Assembly (NCBI GenBank): GCA_031378845.1
Contig: JANNES010000015.1
Coordinates: 248,001-312,000 of the forward strand
Direction of reading: 5' to 3'
DNA length: 64,000 nt
Origin: JAJNPS01 sp031378845
GTDB taxonomy: Bacteria > Pseudomonadota > Alphaproteobacteria > Rhodobacterales > Rhodobacteraceae
Part shown: one piece after another, positions 16,887 to 26,068 of the stretch
How the letters are laid out: each line of letters starts with the position of its first letter
Numbering within the stretch: the stretch's first letter is position 1
Translations under genes and position numbers: made by a program
Notes under the pieces: model-generated
The model's input: the letters and a program-made list of their open reading frames with translations, nothing else
The model's database searches: none
What the model was told of the DNA's origin: nothing

Positions 16887-17387
16887 CGGGTGGGGTGTCC
16901 CGAGTCATGACGAAAATTTTGTTGATTTTTATCAGGTGGATAAGGTGGGCGATTTAAGGATGTGTTTACGGCTTGACGGATTCTGCGCAGAAGAGTTGCG
17001 AAAAGCCGCCAGCTGCCAAGGTTGTGCAATACGATCAAAGTTCTTGAGCCGCCATCCTTGAGCAGACTGCGCGTTTCCAAGGCAGGGTCTGTCTGCCCGT
17101 ATCAAGATGACTTGGTCCGCGACAAAGGGCATCGCCTGACCGCGGGGTGGGCGCGCGCCTCGGCAGCTCGAGGCACTTTATGGATCAGCACCTCCCACCG
17201 ATATTCGGCTGGTGACGGTGGCAAAGCGCCCGACCGAGGGGGCGGTCGGGTGCTGCCCGGCGGGCTTCGCCCTTGATTCCGGGCTTAGGGACGAGACGGA
17301 CAGATGCAGCTGCCGAACCGATCCCTCGGCAAGAACATGGCACAATGGTGCGCAATGAATGCACACCCTACATTTTCCTCTCACCCC
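16887..17387. other. 500-bp convergent gap with inverted repeat
   Basis: No gene is seen between the convergent mtaB and the LacI-family gene. At 17229-17250 a perfect 8-bp stem, CCCGACCG / CGGTCGGG with a 6-nt loop, is followed within 20 bp by a smaller GGGC-TTCG-CCC hairpin (about 17261-17274). Both lack a clear T-run, so a terminator function is only possible. The remainder shows nothing recognisable. Confidence 0.45.
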
Positions 17388-18431
17388 TCACCTGATCGTA
17401 TCCCCCCGCTGCAGGGTCGGGAACAGCTCGATCCGCCTGGCACCCACTTCCGCGGGGCTGCGCTGGCTCGCGATGATCTCCGCCGCCTTGCGGCCGATCT
17501 CCAACCTACAGGCGTCCATCGTGGCCAGCCGCCGGGGCAGACCGTCGAGCAGGTCGACGCCGTTGAAGCCTGCCAGGCCGACCTTGCCGGGCACATCGAT
17601 GCCCTTGTCGAGGCAGTAAAGCAAACCGCCTGCCCCGATCATATCATTGGAATAATACAGAAAATCGACGTCTGCAGTCCGGTTCAGTATGGCGGCCGTC
17701 ATTTCGCGGCCTTTGAGAAGGGCCGAGCCGCCCGAATAGAACTCTCGGTCCACAAGCCTGAGGCCCGCCTTGCCCAGCGCCTCTTCGAACCCCTCAAGCC
17801 GTTTGCGCGCACGGTGGTCATGCGGCATCTGCGTGCCCAAGAACGCGATGCGGCGGTAGCCTGCGGCGATGATCGCCTCGGCCATCTGGCGACCGGCGCG
17901 GCGGTGGGAAATGCCGACGGCGCTATCCACCGCCTCACCGTCGATATCCATAATCTCGACGATCGGAATGCCCGACTGCGCCATCATTGCGCGCGCAGCC
18001 ACCGAATGTTCCAGCCCCGCCACGATCAGCCCCGAGGGCCGCCACGACAGCATCTCATAGATCACCCGCTCTTCGTTTTCCGGCAGATAGTTGGTCACCC
18101 CGACAACAGGTTGCAGTCCGGTACCAATCAGCCCGTCGGAAATACCGGTCAGCACCTCGGGGAACACCAGATTGGACAAAGACGGGATCACCACGCCCAC
18201 CAGATTGACCCGCTGCGACGCCAGGGCCCCCGCAATCTTGTTCGGGACATAGCCCAGCATCCGGGCCGCCTCGAGCACGCGCTCACGCGTGCTGTCAGAG
18301 ACATCCCCGCGGTTGCGCAAGACCCGGCTGACAGTCATTTCGCTGACGCCCGATGCCTCAGACACATCGCGGAGCGTCAGGGGGCGGTGCGGATCGGAAT
18401 TGGACGGTCTTGACAAGGAAACATCTGCCAC
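17388..18431 (-). CDS. LacI-family transcriptional regulator (GntR-like subgroup)
   Basis: A 347-aa repressor. The N-terminal LacI helix-turn-helix spans residues ~18-65 (LTLRDVSEASGVSEMTVSRV, then YVPNKIAGALASQR hinge helix), followed by a periplasmic-binding-protein-like sensor domain (~70-345) with SNDMIGAGGLLYCLDKGIDV resembling gluconate repressor GntR. Effector and targets are unknown because no sugar-catabolic genes sit beside it. It is transcribed away from tRNA-Arg, convergent with mtaB. The GTG/ATG choice near 18431 is not critical. Confidence 0.88.
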   Translation of the reverse strand: MADVSLSRPSNSDPHRPLTLRDVSEASGVSEMTVSRVLRNRGDVSDSTRERVLEAARMLGYVPNKIAGALASQRVNLVGVVIPSLSNLVFPEVLTGISDGLIGTGLQPVVGVTNYLPENEERVIYEMLSWRPSGLIVAGLEHSVAARAMMAQSGIPIVEIMDIDGEAVDSAVGISHRRAGRQMAEAIIAAGYRRIAFLGTQMPHDHRARKRLEGFEEALGKAGLRLVDREFYSGGSALLKGREMTAAILNRTADVDFLYYSNDMIGAGGLLYCLDKGIDVPGKVGLAGFNGVDLLDGLPRRLATMDACRLEIGRKAAEIIASQRSPAEVGARRIELFPTLQRGDTIR

Positions 18432-18653
18432 TGCGAGGCTGTCAGATCTGGTTTAGTCTTAAAGACCAAGCTTGTCCAAGACCCTTTGCAAGTGATCCGT
18501 GGCGCCACAACCACGCCAGTCCACGCTGCCCGGCCATGCCAGCACCGTCTGCCAGCGGCGGCAGAAAAACGTCGCGCCGCCAGCCGGACCACCAAAGCTT
18601 GCCACCACGCGGCTGTTGCATATGGCTGCTTTTGCCCCCATGAAAGCGCCAAT

Positions 18654-18729
18654 GGCCTCGTAGCTCAGGGGATAGAGCGGCCGCCTCCTAAGCGGCAGGT
18701 CGATGGTTCGAATCCATCCGGGGTCACCA
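18654..18729 (+). tRNA. tRNA-Arg (CCU)
   Basis: GGCCTCG acceptor pairs with CGGGGTC including G-U pairs. The D-arm AGCTCAGGGGATAGAGC, anticodon arm GCCGC-CTCCTAA-GCGGC with anticodon CCT, T-arm GATGG-TTCGAAT-CCATC and encoded CCA are all present (76 nt). tRNA-Arg(CCU) is a frequent integration target, and the DNA directly downstream here holds decayed mobile-element fragments. Confidence 0.96.
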
Positions 18730-18973
18730 TTCTGGCACAAAACTCGGCACCGCGCCCGTTGCGGCGACGGCGTTTGCCAGCGTTCGCAGCAGATCGCCCT
18801 TGGATCCCACGATACGGACTTTGCATTCATCTGCTTGGGCGCGCTGCACCTGAGCGCGCAGGTGGTCGTGGCGGTAGCCGCCGCTGGGCAGTCGGATGCG
18901 CTCGCGTGCCGTCGGGCATCTCGATCTCCAGCCCGCCCGCCTCGGCGCGGGCGCGGGCGGGCGGGGCGCGCAT
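18724..18973 (-). pseudogene. Frameshifted C-terminal remnant of a serine-recombinase-like protein
   Basis: On the minus strand two adjoining frames together read like the tail of an alphaproteobacterial large serine recombinase: MRAPPARARAEAGGLEIEM in one frame (ATG at 18973), then, after a shift near 18903-18912, RERIRLPSGGYRHDHL and VRIVGSKGDLLRTLANAV in another, ending FVPEW and a stop at 18724 that abuts the CCA end of tRNA-Arg. The block IVGSKGDLLRTL is the part recognised from recombinase C-termini. Catalytic and DNA-binding domains are absent. The family assignment comes from memory of the motif and is moderate; the frameshift is visible in the sequence. Confidence 0.5.
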
Positions 18974-19059
18974 AGCATGCATGAAGTGCCGCCTGATCCA
19001 TCGCGGGATCGGCAGCTTTGGTCAGGCCGGGGAATGCGTCGGGGGGTATCGGAGCGGCG

Positions 19060-19536
19060 TCAGGCCGCCGTCTTGGCTTGCGCCCCTGCGCGGGGCGGGG
19101 TCTTGAGGCCCGCTTCGGGCATTGCCTCGTGCAGGTTGTCCATCTCGATCCGGTCCATTTCCTCGGACGCCAGCAGATAGGATTGGGCGGCGTCTTCGAC
19201 GATGCGTCGGGGCTGGCCAGGGCCTTGGATGTTGTCAGTGCGGGCGTGGGCATTGATGAAATTGCTTGTCTTCAGCATGTCGTATGTGAATTCCGCACCG
19301 TGAAGACCCTTTTTCATGACGGCAAACAGGATCATCCGATCAGGTGCAATCAAGCGACGGATCACGCGTTGCATTGCGATATCGGCGCAACCATCCAGCA
19401 ACACCAGGTCAACCGTGTAGCCGTTCTGGCAAGGCGTATTGGCCAGCCGATCGATGGTCACGCTGTTGCCCCGGGCTTTCGGCAGCACCACGTTTTCACC
19501 CGCGACAGCAGCGGGCGGCCACATCATCAAAGCCAT
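19060..19536 (-). pseudogene. Zeta-toxin-like fragment lacking the P-loop
   Basis: A 158-aa open frame. The stretch ENVVLPKARGNSVTIDRL, NGYTVDLVLLDGCADIAM, RVIRRL and FTYDMLKTSNFINAHARTDN follows the order of the second half of zeta-toxin/UDP-GlcNAc-kinase-like proteins (Walker B strand, R-rich lid, T-Y-x-x-LK, then D-N). The N-terminal Walker A GxxGxGKST part is missing, and the 150 bp upstream is not coding. The C-terminus AGAQAKTAA looks unstructured. No antitoxin is seen. There is no good ribosome site. It is called a decayed gene; an intact orphan small protein cannot be excluded. Confidence 0.4.
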
Positions 19537-19658
19537 GCGCTCTGACCGAGGGGCACGGCGAACGACAAGCCCGACCGGGGGTTTGGGTGTCGTAGGGCTA
19601 GGGGCGTTCGTCGCGCCGCCGAAAGACGGCGCAAAAGCAGCGCGCCGCCCAAATCCCG

Positions 19659-19685
19659 GACCCGGGCTTCGGACGAACCCGGGTC
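19659..19685 (-). terminator. Hairpin at the end of the outer-membrane barrel gene
   Basis: A perfect 8-bp inverted repeat GACCCGGG (19659-19666) / CCCGGGTC (19678-19685) straddles the stop codon of the minus-strand barrel gene (stop at 19684-19686). The downstream side lacks a long T-run, so it may be a Rho-assisted terminator or mRNA-end stabiliser. Confidence 0.4.
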
Positions 19686-22600
19686 AGAACTTGGCCTGAA
19701 GGTTCAGAAACAGGCCTTGGTCATCCAGCGTCGTGTCGCGCAGATCGTCAGAAAACGATCCGAAGTTATAGCCGAGCCCAAGCTTCGCGTTGTCGCCGAA
19801 ACTACGGTAGAACGTCAGCAGTGTACCAAAGTCGCGCGAGTTCTGATCATTGAGGAACAAAACCCGTGCCTCGGCCGACACCTCCCAGCGTTGTTCGATC
19901 GCATAGGTGGCGCGCAGGGCGACCAATCCAGCGTCGTTCGAGGTAAAATCATCCGTCGCGCGGGGTGCGGACTCGCCGAGGCGATACGCGACTTTGCCCC
20001 CCAGTTCCCAGCTTTCGTCGATCTCGTAGATCGCATCGACGCTGAGAATGTGGCTGCGCTGCCTGTCCCCGCCAAGAGAGCCATCCGCGTTGACCTGATC
20101 CGACCCCGGCAGATCCTCAAGGAACGTGTAGCGGGCCAGAATGTTCAGCCGGTCGTTGGCAATGGGCCGGTAGGCGTAACCAAGGCTGGCCTCCACATAG
20201 CGACCGTTCAGGAAATCGGACTGGTCGCTGTCGGACACCAGCGCATCCAGACTGGCGAGAAAGCGCCAGTCGGGGCTGACCTGATTGCTGTACTTGGCGA
20301 CCATCGCCCAGGTTTCACGATCTTCGGTGATCGCGCCTTCACGTTCGTCGATCCGGTATTCCAGACGGGCCGAACCGGTGACGCCCTGTCCACCATCATA
20401 TTTCGTGCCAATGCCAAAGGCGCGGCGGTCAAGGTCGCCGTCATTGACATCGCGCACCCGCCCGATTTCAAGATCCGCCGAGAAATCCCAGATCGCCGAA
20501 GGTGTGTAGGTCACGCCATAAGCCCGGGTCAGTTCGCGCCGCGCGCCAAAGAGATCGTAGTTGTCTTCGGCATAGTAGCTGATGCCTTCGGACACGGTCC
20601 GCTCTGCGCCCAGGATCAGCGTGCCCTCATGGTCGCCGTTGAGCGTGGTTCCGGCAATATCGCGGTTCGGATCAAGCTCGTAGCCAAGATAGAAACGCGA
20701 GGCATCATCGGGGCGCAGTTCCAAAAGCGCGCGCGCTCCAAGACCGCCGGTGCCGCCCGAAGCCTCGACCTCGGCGCTCATGGTGTCGGTCAGATTGAAC
20801 CGCCCGCCCAGACCGAGACGGTTGTTCTTGCGGATCGTCCCCTCGCGGTCGACCGTGCCCTGACCGAACAGAAATATCTCCTGGTCCGCACCAAGATCTC
20901 GCGACAAGCGGAAACCAAGATCGGTACGCTGGCCGGTGTTTTCAGGATCGCCGATACGGTTTTCGTCGATACGTTTGATGCCGAAGGCCAGCGTGGTGAC
21001 CGGATTGATCAGATAGGCAATCTCGGCCTCGACCTGCTGGCGATCATTGCCGTTGTCGCTGTCGAAATCCTCGAAAGCAGCGCTGAACCCGAGCCTGTCG
21101 TTGATCTGAACGTCCGCAGCAAGCCCCCACAGCGTCTGATCGGCAAGGATATCTTCCGACAGGGTCGAGAACCCGGCCCCCTTTTCCTCGAAATAGGCAC
21201 TGATCGTGCCGTCGCCGCCGGCGATCACATCAGCGATGTCAAGCGCGCCTTCGACCCGGACAGCGCCAGCACGCGTCGTGGCCCCGCCGCCGCCAAGATC
21301 GACATATGTGAACCCGCCGTCAGCCGAGAAGGATCGGCCAAAGCCGTTGCCCTTGCTTTCGGCAACCTCGACGTCAACAAAGCTGCCTTGGCTGAACTGC
21401 AGGCGGGCATCAACCGAAATCACCTGCAGATCGACGGTGTCCGTCGCCTCATTAATGGCCGTAACCCCAAGGCGCAGGAAATCGCCAGGCAGCCAGCCCT
21501 CAATCCGCCCGCCCGCAGCCGTACCGTCCAGATCGCCGCCCGAGGGCACATATTCATATTGCACGACAAGATTGGCATCGAAGTCGCCCGAGGGTGTGCC
21601 ACTGACCACGCCCCCGCCCGAGACACCACCTGTCAGCGGATCGTCGAGGATGATGGTACCCTGGAAGTAGTCGATCCGGTAATCTTCGCCAAAAGCCAGC
21701 GTCCGCGTGGACACCACACGGCCCGTCACACGGTCGACCACTTCGATCGTCACGGTTTCCGACCGCGCCACCAGATCACGACGCTGCAGCACATAGACGG
21801 ATCCGCCAGTGCCGCGAAGTTCGTCGCGCTGCGGCAGGCTTTCGGGCCGCGCGGCATAGGCCGTTGCCGACAGTCGGCGTTCGCCATCAACGGTTGTGCC
21901 GGGCGACTTGAAGGACAGTTGAGCGCCGTAAAGATTGCGCGTCGCCCGCAGGAATTCGGTGTTCTCGATCTTGTTCTCGAAATCACCCCACATCAGATAG
22001 CTGTCGTTTTGCTCGACCTTGATAAAGACCTTGCCCGAGGTCGGCGCATCCTCGACGATCGTGGAATCGTCGCCATAAGTGGGATAAAATGTATCAGGAT
22101 TGACCCTGTCCAGCACATCGCGGGGGTCTTTCGTCAGGATATCGTCGAACAACGCGTCCAGTTCGTCTTCGCCCGTGTCGCCGGAAACAGTGACCTTGGT
22201 CTTGCCATCGACGATGCCCCGGGCATAGAGCGCCAATCGTCCGCGCGTGTAGGTTTCGGCGTCGCCGAGCGATTCACCGCGGCGGCCGAACGTCAGATCC
22301 GCAAGACCGGTCGCAAACCAGTCATTGCGCGGAATGACAATCTGGCGTGTCAGCGTCACACCTTGCGCGTTCGGCGCATCAAGGCTGACTTTGACGTCCT
22401 GCTGACCTGCGGGCAAAATGACCTCGGTAACAAATTTGCCGTTGGCATCCACGGGGACCCGGCGGCCCAGAACCACCACACTGGCACCCGGCGGCAGGCC
22501 CGTACCGCTGACGGTGACGACACCACCGGTTACCGGAATATTGCGGCGCGCCGTGTTGTCCTCGCCTTCGCCTGCGGCGATCACCGGGCCGTTCAGGTCG

Positions 22601-23295
22601 GGATCGACAGGCTTGTCACGGCGGCTGATGAAAACGGGCGCAGTTTCGTCGAACCGGCCCTGGCTGTCGTAGACGCGCAGAACGTAGCTGTATTCGTTTT
22701 CGTCACCTTCGGGGATCAACCAGCCCGAAGTCCCGTTCGGGTCGACCGGAACGACAATCACCTCCTGCCGACCAAAGCTGCGGCGCACCGGAACGATGCG
22801 GATCTCCGCCCGGTCCACCCAGCGGGCATAGCTGGTGGTGGCGTTGAAGCTGACAGTATCTCCGGCCCGGAATTCGGTGCGCAGATCGGATGTCAGGACG
22901 TTCAGGCGCCGGTCCGTCCGGGTGCCATCATAGCGCACCTGCACGTCGGCGGCATCAAGCGCGACATCCTGCGCACGGATATCGCCGCCCGGACTTGTCC
23001 GCCCGGCGATGACACCGCGATCCTCGCCCGCCAGTGTCTGGCCGTCGACGGTGATCGAAAACCCTCTGGGCGCGGACTGCACGTCGTCAATCTCGACGTT
23101 GGAGTTGACCGGATCCGTGACGATCTGACCATTGCCCGCAGTTTCGCAACCTGCGGGCAGAACGCCGTTCACAAGCCGGCAATCGTTGCCTTCCTGGCCA
23201 AGTGCGGGGAAGGCCGCACTGAGGGCGAGCGCAGAGACAAGCCCGCCGAACCGCATACCTTGACCCATCAGGGAGCCGAGTGTTTTCCCAGGCAT
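19684..23295 (-). CDS. Large outer-membrane beta-barrel protein with N-terminal Ig-like domains
   Basis: A 1203-aa protein with a signal peptide (MRFGGLVSALALSAAFPALGQ, cleaved near residue 34). An N-terminal periplasmic/Ig-like region includes TGGVVTVSGTGLPPGASVVV at ~260. A conserved block follows with FYPTYGDDSTIVEDAPTSG and SYLMWGDFENKI at ~410-450. A long region of alternating beta strands then leads to a terminal LQAKF ending in Phe, the outer-membrane insertion signal. No TonB box or plug domain is evident. It is encoded 13 bp downstream of the Ig-like secreted protein gene, so the pair is an operon. GGGAG lies 8 nt before the ATG. Function unknown; the context suggests display or export of the neighbour at the cell surface. 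Confidence 0.75.
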   Translation of the reverse strand: MPGKTLGSLMGQGMRFGGLVSALALSAAFPALGQEGNDCRLVNGVLPAGCETAGNGQIVTDPVNSNVEIDDVQSAPRGFSITVDGQTLAGEDRGVIAGRTSPGGDIRAQDVALDAADVQVRYDGTRTDRRLNVLTSDLRTEFRAGDTVSFNATTSYARWVDRAEIRIVPVRRSFGRQEVIVVPVDPNGTSGWLIPEGDENEYSYVLRVYDSQGRFDETAPVFISRRDKPVDPDLNGPVIAAGEGEDNTARRNIPVTGGVVTVSGTGLPPGASVVVLGRRVPVDANGKFVTEVILPAGQQDVKVSLDAPNAQGVTLTRQIVIPRNDWFATGLADLTFGRRGESLGDAETYTRGRLALYARGIVDGKTKVTVSGDTGEDELDALFDDILTKDPRDVLDRVNPDTFYPTYGDDSTIVEDAPTSGKVFIKVEQNDSYLMWGDFENKIENTEFLRATRNLYGAQLSFKSPGTTVDGERRLSATAYAARPESLPQRDELRGTGGSVYVLQRRDLVARSETVTIEVVDRVTGRVVSTRTLAFGEDYRIDYFQGTIILDDPLTGGVSGGGVVSGTPSGDFDANLVVQYEYVPSGGDLDGTAAGGRIEGWLPGDFLRLGVTAINEATDTVDLQVISVDARLQFSQGSFVDVEVAESKGNGFGRSFSADGGFTYVDLGGGGATTRAGAVRVEGALDIADVIAGGDGTISAYFEEKGAGFSTLSEDILADQTLWGLAADVQINDRLGFSAAFEDFDSDNGNDRQQVEAEIAYLINPVTTLAFGIKRIDENRIGDPENTGQRTDLGFRLSRDLGADQEIFLFGQGTVDREGTIRKNNRLGLGGRFNLTDTMSAEVEASGGTGGLGARALLELRPDDASRFYLGYELDPNRDIAGTTLNGDHEGTLILGAERTVSEGISYYAEDNYDLFGARRELTRAYGVTYTPSAIWDFSADLEIGRVRDVNDGDLDRRAFGIGTKYDGGQGVTGSARLEYRIDEREGAITEDRETWAMVAKYSNQVSPDWRFLASLDALVSDSDQSDFLNGRYVEASLGYAYRPIANDRLNILARYTFLEDLPGSDQVNADGSLGGDRQRSHILSVDAIYEIDESWELGGKVAYRLGESAPRATDDFTSNDAGLVALRATYAIEQRWEVSAEARVLFLNDQNSRDFGTLLTFYRSFGDNAKLGLGYNFGSFSDDLRDTTLDDQGLFLNLQAKF

Positions 23296-23308
23296 TATCC
23301 GAACTCCC

Positions 23309-26068
23309 TCACTTACGCTCTACAATCGTCTTCTCAAGGCTCAGCTGATAGCTGCCCTTGCCGCGCCACAACGCGCGCAGCCTGGCTTCGACAAGATCCA
23401 GCCGCTTCTTGGCCACTTCGACACTTCCGCCATCGACAAAGTAGCTGATGCGCAGGGTTGACGGTTTCTTTGCCACCGAAGCCACCAGCACCTTCAGACC
23501 CTTGTCGAGTTCCGCACTGATCTGTCCCGAAGCATCAAAGGCGTCGCTGGTCAGATCCACCCGCACCACATTCGATACCGTGACGCCAAAGTTCATCCGC
23601 CGCATCGTGCCTTGCGTCAGGCGTACGGTCTTGGGGTTCTCGGTCGTCAACCGGTAGCCGGTCGGCAGGCTGCGCGGATCAAGCTTCAGAAGGAAGGTCG
23701 ACCCGATATCTTGCGGGATCGCAGCACAAGGCACCGAGTAGCGGCCATATTCATCGGTGGTAATGATATCGCCGTTCACTGTGGCCAAGCGTGCGGCTGG
23801 AATACCGGCCTCACCCTCATCCTGCTGCCCGTCCTGGTTTTTGTCGTCAAAGACCTTGCCGATCACGTCCGAGCAGATGAACGCCGCGTTGAACTCATAA
23901 AGGATCACCACGGCAGCAGGGGCCAGCAGGTTCCCAAAGATGTCGGTGACCTGATACCGGATCGGCGTCGGGTTGCCCAGAAAGCCCGGTTCAGGCGTGA
24001 AGGTGATCGAGCCGGAGGCCAGCTCAACCGTCCACGTACCCTCGCCAGGGACCACCAGAGGCGCACCCGGACCCGCCGTGCCGACAATCGTCAGCGTGCT
24101 GCGGTCAAAGATGTTCGCCGGATCGTTGTCATTGCGCAGAACACGCAGCGTGACGGCTGTGCCGGGAATGTTGCCCGCAGATATGTCGTCCACCAGCCCC
24201 GTCGCGCCCGGCACGCCGACGACAACCGTTGCAATGGCCGTGTCGCAGTTCGCGGGGTTCAGTACCTCGCAGATTTCGTACTCGATCGCATAGGTCCCTG
24301 CTGCCACGCCCGGCGGGATGATCAGATCCCCCGCGGGCGAGATCGTCAGGCCTGGAATGCCGGCCGCATCGGTCACCGCGATGGTGACATCAGCCGGGTC
24401 AAACGCAGCGCCGTTCAGCGTGTCGTTCCCAAGGACATTGCCTGCGGTGCCGCCGGTCAGCGGATCAATCGGCACGGCGGTGAAATCATCGTCGTCCGCT
24501 ACGATCGCGGGCGGGTCCACGACCACCGTGACCACGGCGTCGTCGCAGTTGCCGGGGTTCAGCGTCTCGCAGATCTCGTAGGCGATGGTGTAGGTGCCCG
24601 CAGGCGTGCCAGCCGGAACCGTCACCTGACCCTCGGTCGCACCAGAGGTCGCCAGCACCGGCACCGGGCCGCCGCCGATCGGCGTCGCAGGCGTCGTCAC
24701 CGTCGGCGTCACCTGCGCTGCCGTCACCTGCACGCCGTTCAGCGTGTCGCCCGCATAGGCGTCACCCGCCGTGCCACCCGTCGCCCCGTTCACCGGGGTC
24801 GCCGAGAAATCATCGTCGTCCGCTACGATCAGACTTACATCATTGTCATCATTGGTGATCGTGCAGGTGTAATTGGTTCCGATGTTGGCGACTGCATGGG
24901 TGAGAGGTGCACAGGTGTTGGCGGTCTGGGTGTAACCAGCCAGCGCATCCTCGGATAGGGTGTACTGGTTCGTGGCACCACCCGAGCGCATGTCCACAAC
25001 ACTACCTGAACTGAAGGCGGTCGCCGTCGTTACATCGCCCAGCGTCGCGGCAAGCCGCAACGTAAAGGACGCCGCCGTTGCCGTCCCGGCGTCGTCATTG
25101 ACCACCGCCTTTACCACCGTCAGCCGGGAAAATGCGATCTCGACAGAGCCGTTTCCGTTGTTTGTGGAGTTGGCCCCATTTGTCTTGGATTGGAACAGTG
25201 CGGACGCGACAACGAAAGATCCGCCACCGCCGGGCTGACCACTCTCGTTGGCACCCGCCCCGCCAGAATAACCACCACCGCCGCCGGCTTCGCGTGGGTC
25301 GGCACCACCGCCGCCGGTAAAGCCCGAGCCGCCGTTAGCGCCCTGCGCGCCCCCATCATTATCACCAAGGCCACCCGGCGCGACGGAAAGCCCGTCAAGT
25401 GCATTCAAGTCGGCGGCGCCACCGCCGGTTCCGCCACCCGGCCCAGCCTCTTGTCCCGCGCTGTTGATACCACCGCCACCACCGCCGCCGTTGTCCGGGA
25501 CGCCGCATCCTGCCGGGCTGCGGTTGCCGCCACTGCCGCCCGCCCCACCGGTGCCGCCAAGCGTTATTCCACATGGACCTCTGGCCGGGCCATCCTGACC
25601 GCCCTCGGCTGCCCGGCCACCCTGGCCTCCACCCACCTGGGTGTTGTCATAGCCCGAACCACCGCCCGCGACCGTGACGAGCGTGCCGTTGATGAAAACG
25701 CCGGTGGAGCCGCCGCCGCCTGCCTCGAACCCCGTGCCACCGCTGGGCTGCTGACCCACCACATAGCGGATCGTATCGCCAGCCGTCACGGCAAAGACGC
25801 CCGACGTCACCGCCCCGGCCCCACCGAGCCCCGCACCGCCCGCCTGAACGCCGCCGGACGCGCCTTCGGCGATGATCCTGACCTCGGTCACGCCAGCCGG
25901 CACCACGAAACTGCTTGATCCCGGGGTGGAGTTGGTGATCACGTCGCCCGCAACCGGCGAGGTGACCACCGCCAGCATCAGAGCCGCGCCGGTCACAAGA
26001 CGCATCATCCCGCTGCGTTTGCGCACAAACGGTTTCGAGACGCCACAGAGATCAGGCAGAGATTTCAT
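23309..26068 (-). CDS. Secreted glycine-rich, Ig-like-repeat surface protein
   Basis: A 919-aa protein. Signal peptide: MKSLPDLCGVSKPFVRKRSG, then a hydrophobic run ending TSPVAG. Residues ~25-280 are extremely glycine-rich (GGGG runs, GGAGGSGG), like glycine-rich cell-surface proteins. A prealbumin/SpaA-like domain follows (LTVVKAVVNDDAG ... YTCTITNDDN). Two tandem ~105-aa Ig-like repeats each open with VADDDDF, and a cadherin-like domain comes next. An SdrD-B-like segment contains GKVFDDKNQDGQQDEGEAGI. The C-terminal ~100 residues (ISYFVDGGSVEVAKKRLDLV) recall OmpA-type peptidoglycan-binding spacing. Adhesin or matrix function is inferred. Upstream in-frame starts exist at 26089 and 26239 but give no signal peptide at the N-terminus. 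Confidence 0.72.
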   Translation of the reverse strand: MKSLPDLCGVSKPFVRKRSGMMRLVTGAALMLAVVTSPVAGDVITNSTPGSSSFVVPAGVTEVRIIAEGASGGVQAGGAGLGGAGAVTSGVFAVTAGDTIRYVVGQQPSGGTGFEAGGGGSTGVFINGTLVTVAGGGSGYDNTQVGGGQGGRAAEGGQDGPARGPCGITLGGTGGAGGSGGNRSPAGCGVPDNGGGGGGGINSAGQEAGPGGGTGGGAADLNALDGLSVAPGGLGDNDGGAQGANGGSGFTGGGGADPREAGGGGGYSGGAGANESGQPGGGGSFVVASALFQSKTNGANSTNNGNGSVEIAFSRLTVVKAVVNDDAGTATAASFTLRLAATLGDVTTATAFSSGSVVDMRSGGATNQYTLSEDALAGYTQTANTCAPLTHAVANIGTNYTCTITNDDNDVSLIVADDDDFSATPVNGATGGTAGDAYAGDTLNGVQVTAAQVTPTVTTPATPIGGGPVPVLATSGATEGQVTVPAGTPAGTYTIAYEICETLNPGNCDDAVVTVVVDPPAIVADDDDFTAVPIDPLTGGTAGNVLGNDTLNGAAFDPADVTIAVTDAAGIPGLTISPAGDLIIPPGVAAGTYAIEYEICEVLNPANCDTAIATVVVGVPGATGLVDDISAGNIPGTAVTLRVLRNDNDPANIFDRSTLTIVGTAGPGAPLVVPGEGTWTVELASGSITFTPEPGFLGNPTPIRYQVTDIFGNLLAPAAVVILYEFNAAFICSDVIGKVFDDKNQDGQQDEGEAGIPAARLATVNGDIITTDEYGRYSVPCAAIPQDIGSTFLLKLDPRSLPTGYRLTTENPKTVRLTQGTMRRMNFGVTVSNVVRVDLTSDAFDASGQISAELDKGLKVLVASVAKKPSTLRISYFVDGGSVEVAKKRLDLVEARLRALWRGKGSYQLSLEKTIVERK
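24195..24838 (-). repeat. Two tandem Ig-like repeats within the surface protein gene
   Basis: The protein region from LIVADDDDFSATP to VVTVVVDPP is followed directly by AIVADDDDFTAVP to IATVVVG, two copies sharing TGGTAG, DTLNG, AGTY-I-YEICE-LNP-NCD and -VTVVV. At the DNA level 25 bases are identical at 24482-24506 and 24806-24830, indicating recent duplication or gene conversion. Confidence 0.75.

Noticed and set aside
18459..19253. Minus-strand 264-codon frame running through tRNA-Arg
   Set aside because: It contains the well-known artefact translation of an antisense tRNA (WIRTIDLPLRRRPLYPLSYE) and no domain.
19717..23448. A 1243-codon open frame on the plus strand, antisense to the barrel gene
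   Set aside because: It is a high-GC shadow: no domains, Arg/Ala/Ile-rich composition, no ribosome site, and the minus-strand frame has a signal peptide and a C-terminal Phe barrel end.
25230..25640. CRISPR- or satellite-like repeats
   Set aside because: The CCACCGCC-rich DNA is codon repetition for the glycine-rich domain; no regular spacer/repeat structure.
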